Below are positions 9,146 through 20,500 of a stretch of DNA of 30,253 nt, one piece after another. A model generated the notes under the pieces. The model did no database searches and was not told the DNA's origin. It saw nothing but the letters and a program-made list of their open reading frames with translations. The stretch is from Smittium culicis (Eukaryota; Kickxellomycota; Harpellomycetes; Harpellales; Legeriomycetaceae): positions 1-30,253 of the forward strand of contig LSSN01001790.1 in NCBI GenBank assembly GCA_001970855.1. Direction: 5' to 3'. The translations under genes were made by a program, and so were the position numbers. Numbering within the stretch: the stretch's first letter is position 1; each line of letters starts with the position of its first letter.

Positions 9146-10691
9146 ATGTTGTACTACATTACAAGAGCAATATGGTATCCCTGTCTACCACCTACATTTA
9201 CACTCTTACAACTTTAATATTTCCTCTATATATACTATCCTTTTATCTGCAAATAGTCTCCCATAATTAATAAAATCCCTATATATTATAAAAATAGCAT
9301 AGTACTCGGCTACTTGTACCCTATGTATAAGAGCTACCTATTATTCTCCAAATTCGGCTTTGCCCAGCAAAAGTCCATGGAAACTGACAACTTCCTCTCC
9401 AACTTGAACTCCAATTTAACTTATAATAATGCCACCTTGAAAGCTGAACTTGAATATTTCGTCAAGTATTGGTCTGTGATGGCCTGGTTCACCGCCTTTG
9501 AATTCATAGCCGATTTCTTCTTGTTTCTGTAAGCAAAATTTTCCTTAACCAACCCATTCTTTAATTATAACCACATTTTTCTCTTCCTTGAAATTTATAA
9601 TTTACTTATTAATTAGTCTCCCCTTTTACGGTGTTTTAAAACTTTCTGTCATTTTGTACCTATGCCTCCCACAATTCTTGGTAAACCTCTTTATCCCTTT
9701 CTTATCCTCAACTATAAACTTTTTGGATATTACACTCTTCATTCTATTATATTTTACAACTTATAAAACAAAACAAAAAAAAATAGGGCGCCGAATACGT
9801 TTATGACAACTACTTGCTCCCATTTATTTTTAAAAATAAAACCAATATAGACTTGTATTATAACAAAATTAACGACACGTTTTTCATGGCCACTTCTGAA
9901 CTCAATAACAACCAAACTTCACAAAACCAAGATCACCAGTCCTCTGCTATCCCCAGCATCATCAACGGCTACAATAACTTAACAAATGTAAGCTTTTCCC
10001 GATATTTAATCTACATTTGCTAATATACTCGCTTTATTCTCAATATGCATTATATTTATATACATGATTCTACTTTAGATTTTGTCACCAAACTCTAATC
10101 CTACCGGCAGCAATAATTTTAACAACAATTATGGATATACAAACAATAATAGTAGCTCAAGCAACGCCCAACAAAATCACCAAAAACAGTCAGCCATTGA
10201 CCTAATAAACAACTCCCTATCGGCTATTGGCAAAGTCAGTCAGCTACTATCAAACTCCAATCAAGGTGTTCCCAACACTACCAATATGCAATCTTTTTCA
10301 AGCAGATCGACCGATCAATTCGACCACACTGATAGCTCAAACTTTTCCAGCATCGACGCTAGCAGTAAGAAAACCCTTACCCCTTCCTTTCCCTTCCCTT
10401 CACATATTTTATTTTACTTTTAGATTATTATGATTTATCCATCCACTTTCACTTTATTTCTTTTTCTTTCCCCCCCCCCCCCCCAAATTCACTTCCACTA
10501 CATTTTGTTTTTTGATTAATTTTTTTTTTAAAGAAAAATCAACTGTTTCGAGCAACGAAGATTCTGACATCGATATGGTCCTTGTTCCCAAGGAAAGTAA
10601 CAACAACAACGCAAACATTGATTCGGACTCTGTCCCCCTTCTAAACTCAACTGCGAGCAACCCAGGTCTCCGCAAAAGATGGTTCTGGTAG
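9146..10691 (+). CDS. REEP/DP1/HVA22-family ER-shaping protein, 6 exons
   Basis: The family inserts hairpins into the ER membrane and bends it into tubules; REEP1-4/HVA22 members also serve ER-phagy. The model is 9146-9174, 9298-9528, 9617-9680, 9787-9987, 10079-10364 and 10534-10691 (322 residues), with five GT-AG introns of 123, 88, 106, 91 and 169 bp. Phases agree across every junction. The family core is seen as MLYYITRAICIVLGYLYPMY (1-20), YWSVMAWFTAFEFIADFFLF (67-86), LPFYGVLKLSVILYLCLPQ (88-106) and GAEYVYDNYLLPFI (109-122). The very short N-terminus before GYLYP is REEP1-4-like rather than Yop1/REEP5-like. Oddities are an Asn-rich loop of roughly 25 extra residues between the first two hydrophobic stretches, a long Asn/Ser/Gln-rich tail (about 145-300), an acidic-hydrophobic patch EDSDIDMVLVP and a C-terminus RKRWFW. 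Exon 1 is the least certain part (donor GTATCC). Confidence 0.87.
10470..10484 (+). repeat. Homopolymer of 15 C within REEP intron 5
   Basis: A run of 15 consecutive C follows a T-rich, pyrimidine-only stretch and precedes a T9 tract that leads to the AAAG acceptor at 10530-10533. In a genome dominated by A/T homopolymers a C15 run is exceptional. It would extend the polypyrimidine tract of the intron, and its opposite strand (G15) could fold as a quadruplex. Its length may be unstable or mis-sequenced. Confidence 0.9.
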
Positions 10692-11107
10692 ACACCTCCC
10701 CCTCCCCTCACTTTTTTTTTTATTCGCAGCAACTAGATTCTAATAGAAATTTACTTCTCTGTTAATGCCAAATACCAACCCTCTCACCTTTTTTTTTTTT
10801 AATGAATACTGGTTAAAGACCCATTAGTTTTTTCGTTTTTTTTTAGTTATTGAAATAATTTATTATTGGTTAGTACTGAAAATCGATATAGTAAACCGTT
10901 ATATATAACGAAAGCTAAATTAAAATGCTAAACAAAATATATAAATATGTGTGTGGTTTGTTTCTAAGAATGAATGTGGAGTTTCAAGTATGTATAAACT
11001 CCCATTTTGCATAAGGATTTTCTTTTCCTTTGGAGTGTATGTAAATACGAATGTCACTAAATAAAACTAAAATGAATATGCTTAATGTATATGTTCTACT
11101 TTTTACT
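10692..11107. other. Convergent 3' spacer between the REEP and EHD genes
   Basis: This 416-bp spacer holds the 3' ends of two convergent genes. AATAAA at 11060-11065 (plus) and TTTATT near 10858 (AATAAA on minus) are candidate polyadenylation signals; if both are used the transcripts would overlap. No reading frame is supported. Confidence 0.5.
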
Positions 11108-13107
11108 TCAGCGAAGCCCTAGCTCTCTAAACGTCGAATCTTCAGCTACTTGGAAGGGAACATTATCAGCAAGTTTCTCGCACATCCTCATAGCCACCTC
11201 GAACTGCACTGTATCCAGCGACCCCCTACTGTCCCAATCGCTCACCTGCCAAACGCGGCGCAGATCTTCTCTCCTCAGCCCAAACTCCTCCATCAGCGAA
11301 GATGCGATTTTCCCTCCAATCAGCTTTGTTTTCAAATCTGCGTTATTGTTGAACACCAGCAAATGTCTAAGCGATGCCGGGTTGCTCGAAGATTCGCCAT
11401 TGTTTTCTGACCCGCGGTCTAACAATCCTACACCGAAAGGATTAGTTGACGACGATTCGATGTTCGAGTTGATATTTTGGTTGTTTAGCGCACTGTATGG
11501 TGGTGGCACTGACCTATGGCCAAGCATGGAAGAGTTTCCGTCTATTCCGTTGCTGCCGAATCCGCTATCATTGCCAGCACGATGCTGCAAAGATGTTGGA
11601 AATCTGTTCATTATTTTTGCAAATCCTTCTGACAAAGCATATTCTGCTTGTTTTATCAACTTTGAATCGAGTTTCTTAAAATTGCTGAAATCGAGCGTTG
11701 ATAAGTAGTGCTTGTACGTTTTTAAATCAGGAAAATCGCCCTTTGCTAGCCCATACTTCCTATATATAACCGAAAAAACCTCGCTCAAATTGTTTATTAG
11801 ATCCTTAGCTTTCTTGCTCTTGCCAAAAACTGATGGCATTTCGTTCTTCAGGTGTCCAATTATCAATGCATGAACTCTCGCTTGTCTCGCCCGCTTAACC
11901 ATATCATTAACCCTCTTAATCGCTGCCTCGTGTGGTATCGTTTTCAAATAATTGACTAAATCTTTATGCTCCTTCTCTAATAGCGTAACTGAATCTTCGT
12001 ATCTCGTGTGCAACACTGGCTTTGTTGCTGGCCAGAACGATCCAAGGTAAATTCTACTAACTTCAGGTGTAGGAATTACTCTTCCTAATGACCACATCAA
12101 AGCCCCATATCTATATTTTTAGTTAAGTGAGTAGAAAAAGTATCATTTTAATTTATAAATAAAATAATTTCTTAATATAATAGAATATTTAATCTTACAC
12201 TCTCATCAGCTGCTGTTGGTTGATTTGGTCGCATTTATTTAAAACGAAGCGACATTTTTCTTCTTGACCTTTTAGGCCAGAAATAGCATCTTTGAATTCA
12301 TCAGAAATATCAAGTTTATGGCTGTCAAATAAAATCAAAATTAAGTCGGCTCTTTCTCCAAACCAAGATATTACTTTGGTAAAATCGTAACCTCTTTCCA
12401 ACTGCTTGCTTCCGGATAGAATCCCGGGGGTATCTATCAAAGTCATGTTTTTAAGCAGAGGATTGTCTAGCTGTGATACCTATTCGATTATAGTTATATA
12501 TATATATTTGGTGAAAAGAGAGTCAAGTATCCAGTTTAAAAAGGAAATATAGGAGTATTTAAAGAATTTTTAACATTTTATTTTACATACTTGAAATCTG
12601 GATAAAAAGGAAGTACCAAAAGATTGCAAATTTGTGAAAGGAAGTTCGGCAGAAACTGCAGCTGCATGTCCAGGTATTATTTTCTTTTCAGGGCCACACA
12701 TAATAGCTGTAAATTTGTCTGTTGTCTGATTAGGAAATTCAAATAATTAAAACTTAAAAATTAAAATAAAGAAAAGCATTAACAAAAAGATATAGAATTA
12801 GCAAAATATTTACAGGTTCTATTCCTATGTATGATCCGGGGTATTCTTCGCCTAGTAAATACTCTAGGAAAGTCGTTTTACCGGTAGAGTATTGACCTAT
12901 TAATAGTACCATTGGGCGTGCTCCAATGTCTTGGGCAGCAAGTTTCGAGTATCCAAAATAATCGAAATTATAGGCATTTTCGAGAGGTGTTATTTTTTCA
13001 AAGTAGAGCTGTTGCAACTCTCGTATAGATTCTGAGTAAATCTCATCAATTTCTTGGGAATTGTTATTATTGTTTAGGAAATTTGTCGATCTAGATTGCG
13101 AAATCAT
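11108..13107 (-). CDS. EHD-family dynamin-like ATPase (RME-1/EHD), 4 exons
   Basis: EHD proteins are dynamin-related ATPases that oligomerise on curved membranes and drive endocytic recycling. Exons 13107-12814, 12725-12591, 12479-12199 and 12110-11108 give 570 residues (animal EHD1 534). Introns are 88, 111 and 88 bp, all GT-AG. The G domain shows P-loop GQYSTGKT (71-78), switch region AELPFTNLQSFG, DTPG (159-162), LFDSHKLDISDEF and NKCD (224-227). QLMRVYGALMWSLG follows across the third junction. Helical-domain signatures are MVKRARQARVHA and LKNEMPSVFGK. The C-terminal EH domain spans about 483-570 (LRRVWQVSDWDSRG), the animal arrangement rather than the plant N-terminal one. The linker carries PPPY (439-442) and NPF (460-462). 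The EF-hand loop of the EH domain has Arg at position 5 and Gln at position 12, so calcium binding is doubtful. The start is the first Met and the N-terminus is Asn-rich. Confidence 0.95.
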
Positions 13108-13644
13108 TGAATGAATGAATATAAACTGAGTAAAAATATATTGAAAAAGGTATGAAGGATCCTATCTAGTAAGTTATAGATGTATATGAAAATATTAAAA
13201 TAAATGCAATTAAGCTTTTTAGATAGTTAAAAAAGAAAGGATTTTAATAAAAATTATCAGCTGATAAACATATTGCAAAACTTTTTCCAATAAACTTAAT
13301 CATGCTTTTGCAAAAATTAAATAAGTTATAATTTTCCTATTACGAATACTATTTTCAATTCGCAGATGTCAATCGACTCTTCCAAATTCTCATACATTTT
13401 CATATAATTTAGAAGGCTACCGATTGGCCAGTAGTTTTATTATTTCAATGAATAATTTTTTTATTTCTTAGCCAAGTTTTTTATTTGGCAATACTAAACC
13501 ACAAGCATTAGCCTCAGCCTCTGACTCTGCTGGCACTCATCCTCCCTTCTAAAATATTTTAGCCTCGCATATCCCAACGCAAGAAACATAACTACGCAGA
13601 CAGAAATATTCTAGCAACCTTAACATTATCAAATTTCTGAACTA
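13108..13644. promoter_or_regulatory. Upstream region of the EHD gene
   Basis: About 540 bp between the EHD start codon and the pogo-like element, presumably with the EHD promoter and leader. It is A/T-rich and no specific element was recognised. Its assignment rests on position only. Confidence 0.35.
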
Positions 13645-14177
13645 CAGTAAAACCTCTGAGTTAGAAACACCTTAAGCTGGCAACCCTCTAAGAAGGCTAC
13701 TTGATGAATTTTAAATTGAAAAAATATTGTTTTATTGTTTGAAGTATACCCCATCTTATTAAAAGCTATTTTATAGGCTAATTAGAATAAATTAATAATA
13801 TTTATCTAATCTCATTTGTCAATTGGCTATTTATATTGCAAATAATCTGGCCTATTATCAATTGCACTCTGAGAAGGATATTCGCAGTTCTGTTGTAAAA
13901 TGCTGTAAAGTGAGCCAAAGTATAATTTCTAAGATAGAAACTAAAACATGCACTTCGCGAATTAAGTATAAATTTTCATTTTTAAAAAAATTAATACAAT
14001 TTAATTATTATATTTAGAATTCTAGGTTTTAGCTTATTTTTTTTGTTAATTTGTAGCTAGTGTATTGCAAGCTATATTTAGCATTAAAAAACCATTAAAA
14101 TGGCTAATTGCTATCTAGGAGGGCATTTGGATCAAAATGGGGTAAAAATACCTGTTGCTTACTCAGAGGTTTTACTG
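13645..14177. mobile_element. pogo/Tigger-like element, 533 bp, with TA target sites
   Basis: The left end CAGTAAAACCTCTGAGTTAG (13645-13664) matches the reverse complement of the right end CAGTAAAACCTCTGAGTAAG (14177-14158). The match continues through most of about 24 bp, and a TA lies immediately outside each end (13643-13644 and 14178-14179). Terminal repeats starting CAGTA(A/G)AACCTC with a TA target duplication are typical of pogo/Tigger elements of the Tc1/mariner superfamily. The inside is too short for a transposase and holds a decayed helix-turn-helix fragment, so this is an internally deleted, non-autonomous copy. It sits about 540 bp upstream of the EHD start. Confidence 0.85.
13823..14017 (+). 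pseudogene. Possible pogo/CENP-B-type helix-turn-helix remnant
   Basis: A 65-codon plus frame inside the pogo-like terminal repeats reads QLHSEKDIRSSVVKCCKVSQ followed by SIISKIETK. KVSQSIISKI resembles the recognition helix of the CENPB-N/pogo helix-turn-helix (typical form: VSQSTVSKI). It breaks into A/T-rich sequence and stops, with no DDE domain. It is short, so the match could be partly chance, but its position between pogo-type ends supports it. Confidence 0.5.
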
Positions 14178-14318
14178 TAGCTTACAAAAACTCAATACTC
14201 GGTTCTAGACTACAAATTAAATAATATAATAACACTCCAAAATGTAGTTTAGGATATTTTATAAAAAAATTATTGTAGCTTATTTGAATTTATAGGACAA
14301 TTAGCCACGAAACTTTAA

Positions 14319-14509
14319 CCCTTTCAGTGGCGGTTGGCTTTTTTTGAACTACCAAAATTATCCAACCAAACGACAATGTGATAAGTTAATATAAGATAAT
14401 AATAAGTTATTGGCTATCTAATTATATACATCCAATAACAATTAAATTTGATATGGCTTATCCAATTATGATTTTTTTAAAAGTTTAAATGTGGAGGCCC
14501 CAGAAAGGG
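14319..14509. mobile_element. TTAA-type MITE, copy 2
   Basis: A 191-bp element with TTAA directly outside both ends (14315-14318 and 14510-14513). The left end CCCTTTCAGTGGC and the reverse complement of the right end CCCTTTCTGGGGC match at 11 of 13 positions. The interior is A/T-rich, lacks coding capacity and is related to the 189-bp element at 4504-4692. Ends beginning CCC at TTAA targets indicate mobilisation by a piggyBac-type transposase, which is not encoded in the window. Confidence 0.82.
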
Positions 14510-14513
14510 TTAA

Positions 14514-17500
14514 AAAAAGCACCTTAGTCATTCACTATTATTTAACAAATTATTGGAATACAATTATAACATCCCCCTGATCATAATATAATGTTAAGCA
14601 GTTTTATTTTAGCAACCAATTTTACTAATCGGGAGATTCTTTATGAAGGAGTCATTTTATAGTGAAAGTGTTGCAGTGTATAAACATGAATTAAAAAATT
14701 ATAGCCAATGAGTAAAATCGTTGCTTTTTTTTAGCAAATTAAAATTTCACAATTAATAGAATAAATAGAAAAAACAAATGCCTTTTCGATGCTGCCAATA
14801 ATTTTTACATTTTATATTGTCCAAGCCAATAATATTAAGCTGCAACAAAGTGCTCTCTTCGTTCAGAATCCCCCAATTGATTAACTATACATCAAATTTA
14901 TAAACAAATTACTTTTGAAGAATATATCTTTGGGCATTAAATCTATTGATTTAATGTGGCTGTTAAATTGCTGTAGATTCATTTCATGTATTTTTATTCT
15001 ATATTCAACCAACTTGTAATAAAAAAGGCATTTTATGCTACTAAATCATTTTCGATATGGCATATACTTAATCTCCAGGCTCAGATTCCAATGTAAGGGA
15101 ATATTTTAATTTTTAAGTTTTAAGTTTCTATTTGTGAGCATTATTATGATTATAATTTTAAATTAATTATTCTTCTTTAAATTCGGTTATTCTTTCACAT
15201 TTTTAAATTATATGATTCCAGTAATATATTGAATAATTTAATTAGGGTATATTTTATCAATATATTTTTAGAGTATAAATTAAATAACATATTAGGATAT
15301 TAAAAAAAGTTTTAAAAAAATATATTAAAATATTATATTACTACTAGCTTTCATATATGTAAATTTAAATGTGGAAGTGGCTAATAAGAAGTTACTACTA
15401 ATCTTATCATTCAGAGTATTATTGAAAAGATTAACGCGTTTAAAAAACTCATCAAGTACTAATTATTAGCGAAAAAAATCAACGTCTGTGATGAATACCA
15501 AACTAAAAAAGAAATAAATTTGAACTAAATTCAATAAGATAAATCAAACTAAGAAGGAAATTAGATTTATTTTTTTCAAAAATCCAATCATAATACATTC
15601 AATAATTATAATAAATAATTTTTTATCATTTGCCCATACAAAATTATTTACCGTATAATTCCTAAAATCTTCAAGAAAAAATATCTTACAGAATATCATT
15701 TTAGTTAGGTGATCGAATCTTAAGTTTTTTACGCTACAAAAAATATAAATACTAATAAAATTTATCAAGAACAAAAGGAAATCGAATCATTAGTTTAATT
15801 AAATATTCAATAATTAATTTGGAAAATAAATAACTTTCAAAAAAACATGTACCAAACATTTCTATTAGCTACTGCTGATTTTAATACTAAATTTTAATCA
15901 TGTCACTAACGAATTTTATAATTTATTCTTAAGACAGAGTAAATTATAGCTAGTAAAATATTAAATTACAGAAAATATATTTATAATAGATAATTCATCG
16001 CTAATATTTTTTAATATAAATAGTTACTCTATAAATATCTTTTTGAGAGTCGCTGATTTTTTTTATAAATAATACTAAACCATAAGAAAATTAAGTCAAA
16101 TATTAATACTGATAATCTAAATTTAAAATAGTATTTTTTTAGTTACCCCATTCAATTTTCCAAAATTATTAAACTTTTATTTCTCTAAAATATTATACTC
16201 AAATATCATTACATAAAAATTTAAAATAAGACAAAAAAAGAATTATAACTTATAATTTTAGCTTTTAATAAATCTTCAAATCTTGATTATTATATTTTTA
16301 TTGATTTTATTAGCTTGCATAATATCTGATAAGCTAATCATTAAAACATTTAAATTGGACTTGTACATAAAATAATTTTGTCTAAATTGTTTCCCAAATA
16401 TGATAATAAGAAAAAAAAATTCAATTTTACCATAGAAATTGATTTGCACACCCCAAAAACTCTACTTTGAAAATTGATTAGTGTGAAAAATATCGACATA
16501 GATATATAGCTTATTATGTATATTTTACGATTATTCAAAATTATAAATGATCAAATATAAAAATCTTACTTTTTAATTTCTTTTTAAAAAAATCGATTAC
16601 ATAACTAATGCAAGATAAATAAATTTTTAATGATTTTTTTTAGTTTAGACTTTTATACCTGTAAAAAATTTACTGGCATAAAGTTTTAAACATACAAAAT
16701 ATAGGGGAAAGAAATCATAATAGTTATTTTATCTCAGTTTATAAGTATATAAATACTCCGAATAAATTTTTAATTTATTAAAAAATATTAAAAAATTTTG
16801 ATTGGTCATTAAGAAAAATCTAGAGTTTAGAAAATAGTAATTAATGAATCAAAAAAATATAATTTTTTATATTTTATTTACTTTGACATGGTTTATTTTC
16901 AAATATCTATATCTTGTATATTGATTAATATCTATTAGAGATTTTTGATGCATACTTATGACTTATGAATTATTACAAAAGTGACGTTTCTTTCATAATT
17001 GGTAATTTAAAATATATTATCACAGTAAGTAGGAAAATTGGAGTATAATTTTTACGCTTTTATTCATTTATAATTTTAGATTAAAGCTAATAATCAAAAG
17101 TGTTGATTTTTTATTCAAAATTGATGTAAAATTTTACGTTTGCTATACTAAATATCGAATTTATTTTAAATAAAAAGATTGGCTTTTTATAACAAAAATA
17201 AATAACTCAACATATAAACAGATAATAATTTTAATATTTTATACCCCAATTTATAAATCAATAATTCAGCTGATTTTAAATTTAATATTATTTTTTTTTG
17301 CAAATAAATAATTTATATTCATACATTAGATTCATTTAACGGTACCGAGCACAGATTCTGTTTTTACTAACTCTTTAATTATCTTTATCTTTGAGATAAA
17401 AAAAATCGAAAAATTACTATTTTAGATGTGTTTTAGATTTATTAAATTAGTAAAAAAAAACTATTTTTTGATTTAAAATTTCAATTTCAAAAAGCTTACA

Positions 17501-20500
17501 AATAAATTATTTATTTAATTTAAGCGAAAAAAATATTATTAATAAATTTCGCGGAAATATCATTTCTATTCTCTAACTTATTGATACAGTTCGATTCTCG
17601 TAGATTTTATTGCAAGTTAGGCTCTATTTTTCAATTGTAGCGATATATTTTATCCAGGTTTTTTGCGACCCTGAGGCATTATTTGAATTTTTTTTTTTGA
17701 GATCCAAAAAAAATAAAACTATAAATATATATCGAGTAATAATGCTGGAAAATAAATTTCTTATATTTCCAGATATTAGAACAAAAAATCATTTTTATAG
17801 AGTTCATTTTTTTGGTACTCCCACTTTTGAAACATATATCACATTTATTTTATTATAAAATAAATCCAATCGAATCTATTTGAGTAAGATATTTTTATCT
17901 ATCCTCTAAGATAATTTTTCCTTTATTTCCTAATTTACTTTATCAAATTTCAAGGGAAAAAACTCTCATTATTAGCGATGTAATAAATAATTATATTATT
18001 AAATTGTAATTATTGAGTCGATTTGGAGGTGTACGTTTTTTATAAGTATTGCTTCTGTAAAATTAAATGTATTTAAAATTTTCTCTTCAGTTTTTTTTTT
18101 TAATTTGGACCCTTTTAATCGCTATATATTTACTATTTATCGAGTTATATTTCAGGATAATATCGTTTTAATGACATTTAATAATGTTTTTTCTCTTCTT
18201 TCTTATTTCTAAATAGTTCTAAACAAAATTTGAAAATATCATCATGTGCTAATAATAAAATAAAATCAAAATAAATCTCTAGATTACGGCAATAAATATA
18301 CTTGCTACTATCTAAATAGTAGAAAATTTAGCAAAAATCTAATTTTTTTAATTGGAAGATACTTATTAATAATTATAATAATAATTTAATTTCTATGATA
18401 TAAAATTTTTTATAATCATTTGATTGAATAAATTAGTCATATACCTTCGTTGTATTGATTTTAGGATATCTAATTACTATTATAGGAAATTTTTAAATTT
18501 GTTACAATGTTCAATAAACTTTTTGTAGTTTTCATAAAAAAAATATATACTTTGAATGATCAAATATAATATTTTTTATCTAAAATTAATTTAATAGCGA
18601 AAAATTAATGGGTATATATATATATATAATGAACAAAATAAATTTCAAAAAATAAAATAAAATTTCTATTATTATTAAAAATTTTATTAAATTTACTTAT
18701 AAATTACGAATAGAAAATTTTCTAAATTCATTTAAAAAAATTTATTCGTTAGTATAATATGCAGAAAAAATACAAAATATTGCAGATTTTAGATAATTTT
18801 TTAGAGAAAGATATTTTTATAAGGGTATATGACTTAAAATAACAAAACTGATATTAAAAAAATACATATCCTATAACTGAATTTTAAAGCTTTTCCTCCT
18901 CAAAATAATTATATAAGAAAGAATTCAAAAAAAAAAGAAAGAGTTACAATAATAGTATTTCTATATATAAAAATATTGATGGATTATTTATTTGATGTCA
19001 TAAAATTTAAATCAATTTTAAAAGCTGATCTAAAAAAGTTTTAAATCGCTCACTATCATACTTTTTTCAGTTAAATTAATTTTTTGTCATTATAAAACAT
19101 AAAATAGGATATTATTAAACTGAAATTATCATACTAATCTAATATTTATTTTGCTATTTTTACTGAGTTGTCTAGTATATGTCATTTTTTGCAACAAAAC
19201 ACTTCAATAACATAAAATCAGCGATTAAAAAACTGATCTGATTTTTTTTTACTTAAATTTCATGCTTAAACAAAAATTCTAAACCTTACGTGTTTTTATA
19301 GAAGTGTAATAAAAAAAATCTTTTGAAATCATTTTTTTAAATTTATATAAATAAAAATATTTCACACCAAAAGAAAAATATCAAGGTTACATGCTATTAA
19401 ATTTTTAAATTTATGATCAAAAATTGCTTTTGTTTTAAAAGAATTAAGTGGGATACTTTTAATTATTTTAAGAAGCCGAAAATATAGGTATTATATACTA
19501 AAAAAAATTGTAAGAAAAATTAATAATTTAATTGAAAAATGATAATAATTTGTGAAAAATGTGAGATTAAATAATTTTATATAAAAAATCAAAGATAAAA
19601 CCAAATAATAGATTTAAAAATGAATCATATGGACTAAAAAAGAAATAATAAATGACGTCATGCAAGTCATAATATATTTACTTATAGAATTCGAGGAAAA
19701 TACAAATAGATAATAAATGTAGCTTTTTAAAGAATAAACTGAATTTTAGTGTAAATAGATAATAAAATTAAGAATATTGTTTTTTTTGTTTTTTACGAAA
19801 AGAAAAAAATTAATTTAACTCGATTATTTCGAGAAAAATTTTTATAATGACATTTATATTTATTTTTTGCCTATAAAACATATATTAATATCATATAAAT
19901 GTAATTTTTAAATCATAAACTATATTTTACCACTAAATTCGAATAACAAATGTAGATAATTTCAAGGAGCAGAACTTTTATTTTAATTTTTAAATATTTT
20001 TAATAAAAATAATCTTATGAATTGCCTAATAAAACCAAAAGATTATTAATTTATATAAGCAAATATAATTTGAAATAAAAAATTTTATGTCTACTAAGAA
20101 TATCAAAGATTAAAAATAATTTAAAAATATCATTTTGCGTATCTAATCATACGATTAATTAAAACTTGTATATGATTTATAAAAAAATGACTCGCATCTA
20201 ATGCACTTTATATAGTTTTATGCATGCGATAATTTTTAAGAAACTTATAATCTTGAAAATATATGAAATATTATTTCAAAATCTGTACAGAGTAATTAAA
20301 TTTATGAATTAATTTTAAATATAAAAAATTTTAATTTTTAAATAAAATTTATATATATTTAACATAAAAACTTTTTCTGCAGGCAGAAAAGAAAGTAAAA
20401 AAAATAATGATTATATAGTAATTATATTTAAATAGGTAGCATTTAACAATTGAATGATTTTTATTACATAAAATAGCTTTAAAAATTAAACTATTTAAAT

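Noticed and set aside
10602..10612. Asn codon repeat (AACAACAACAAC) in the REEP tail as a microsatellite
   Set aside because: It is short and in frame in an Asn-rich coding exon, so ordinary low-complexity protein sequence explains it.
11085..11708. 207-codon plus frame opposite EHD exon 4
   Set aside because: The minus strand encodes an intact EHD helical and EH domain; the plus frame is Ser/Leu-rich antisense.
17586..17604. T-loop-like GTTCGATTCTCG suggesting a tRNA
   Set aside because: The upstream sequence gives no D arm, anticodon arm or acceptor stem; a single motif match.
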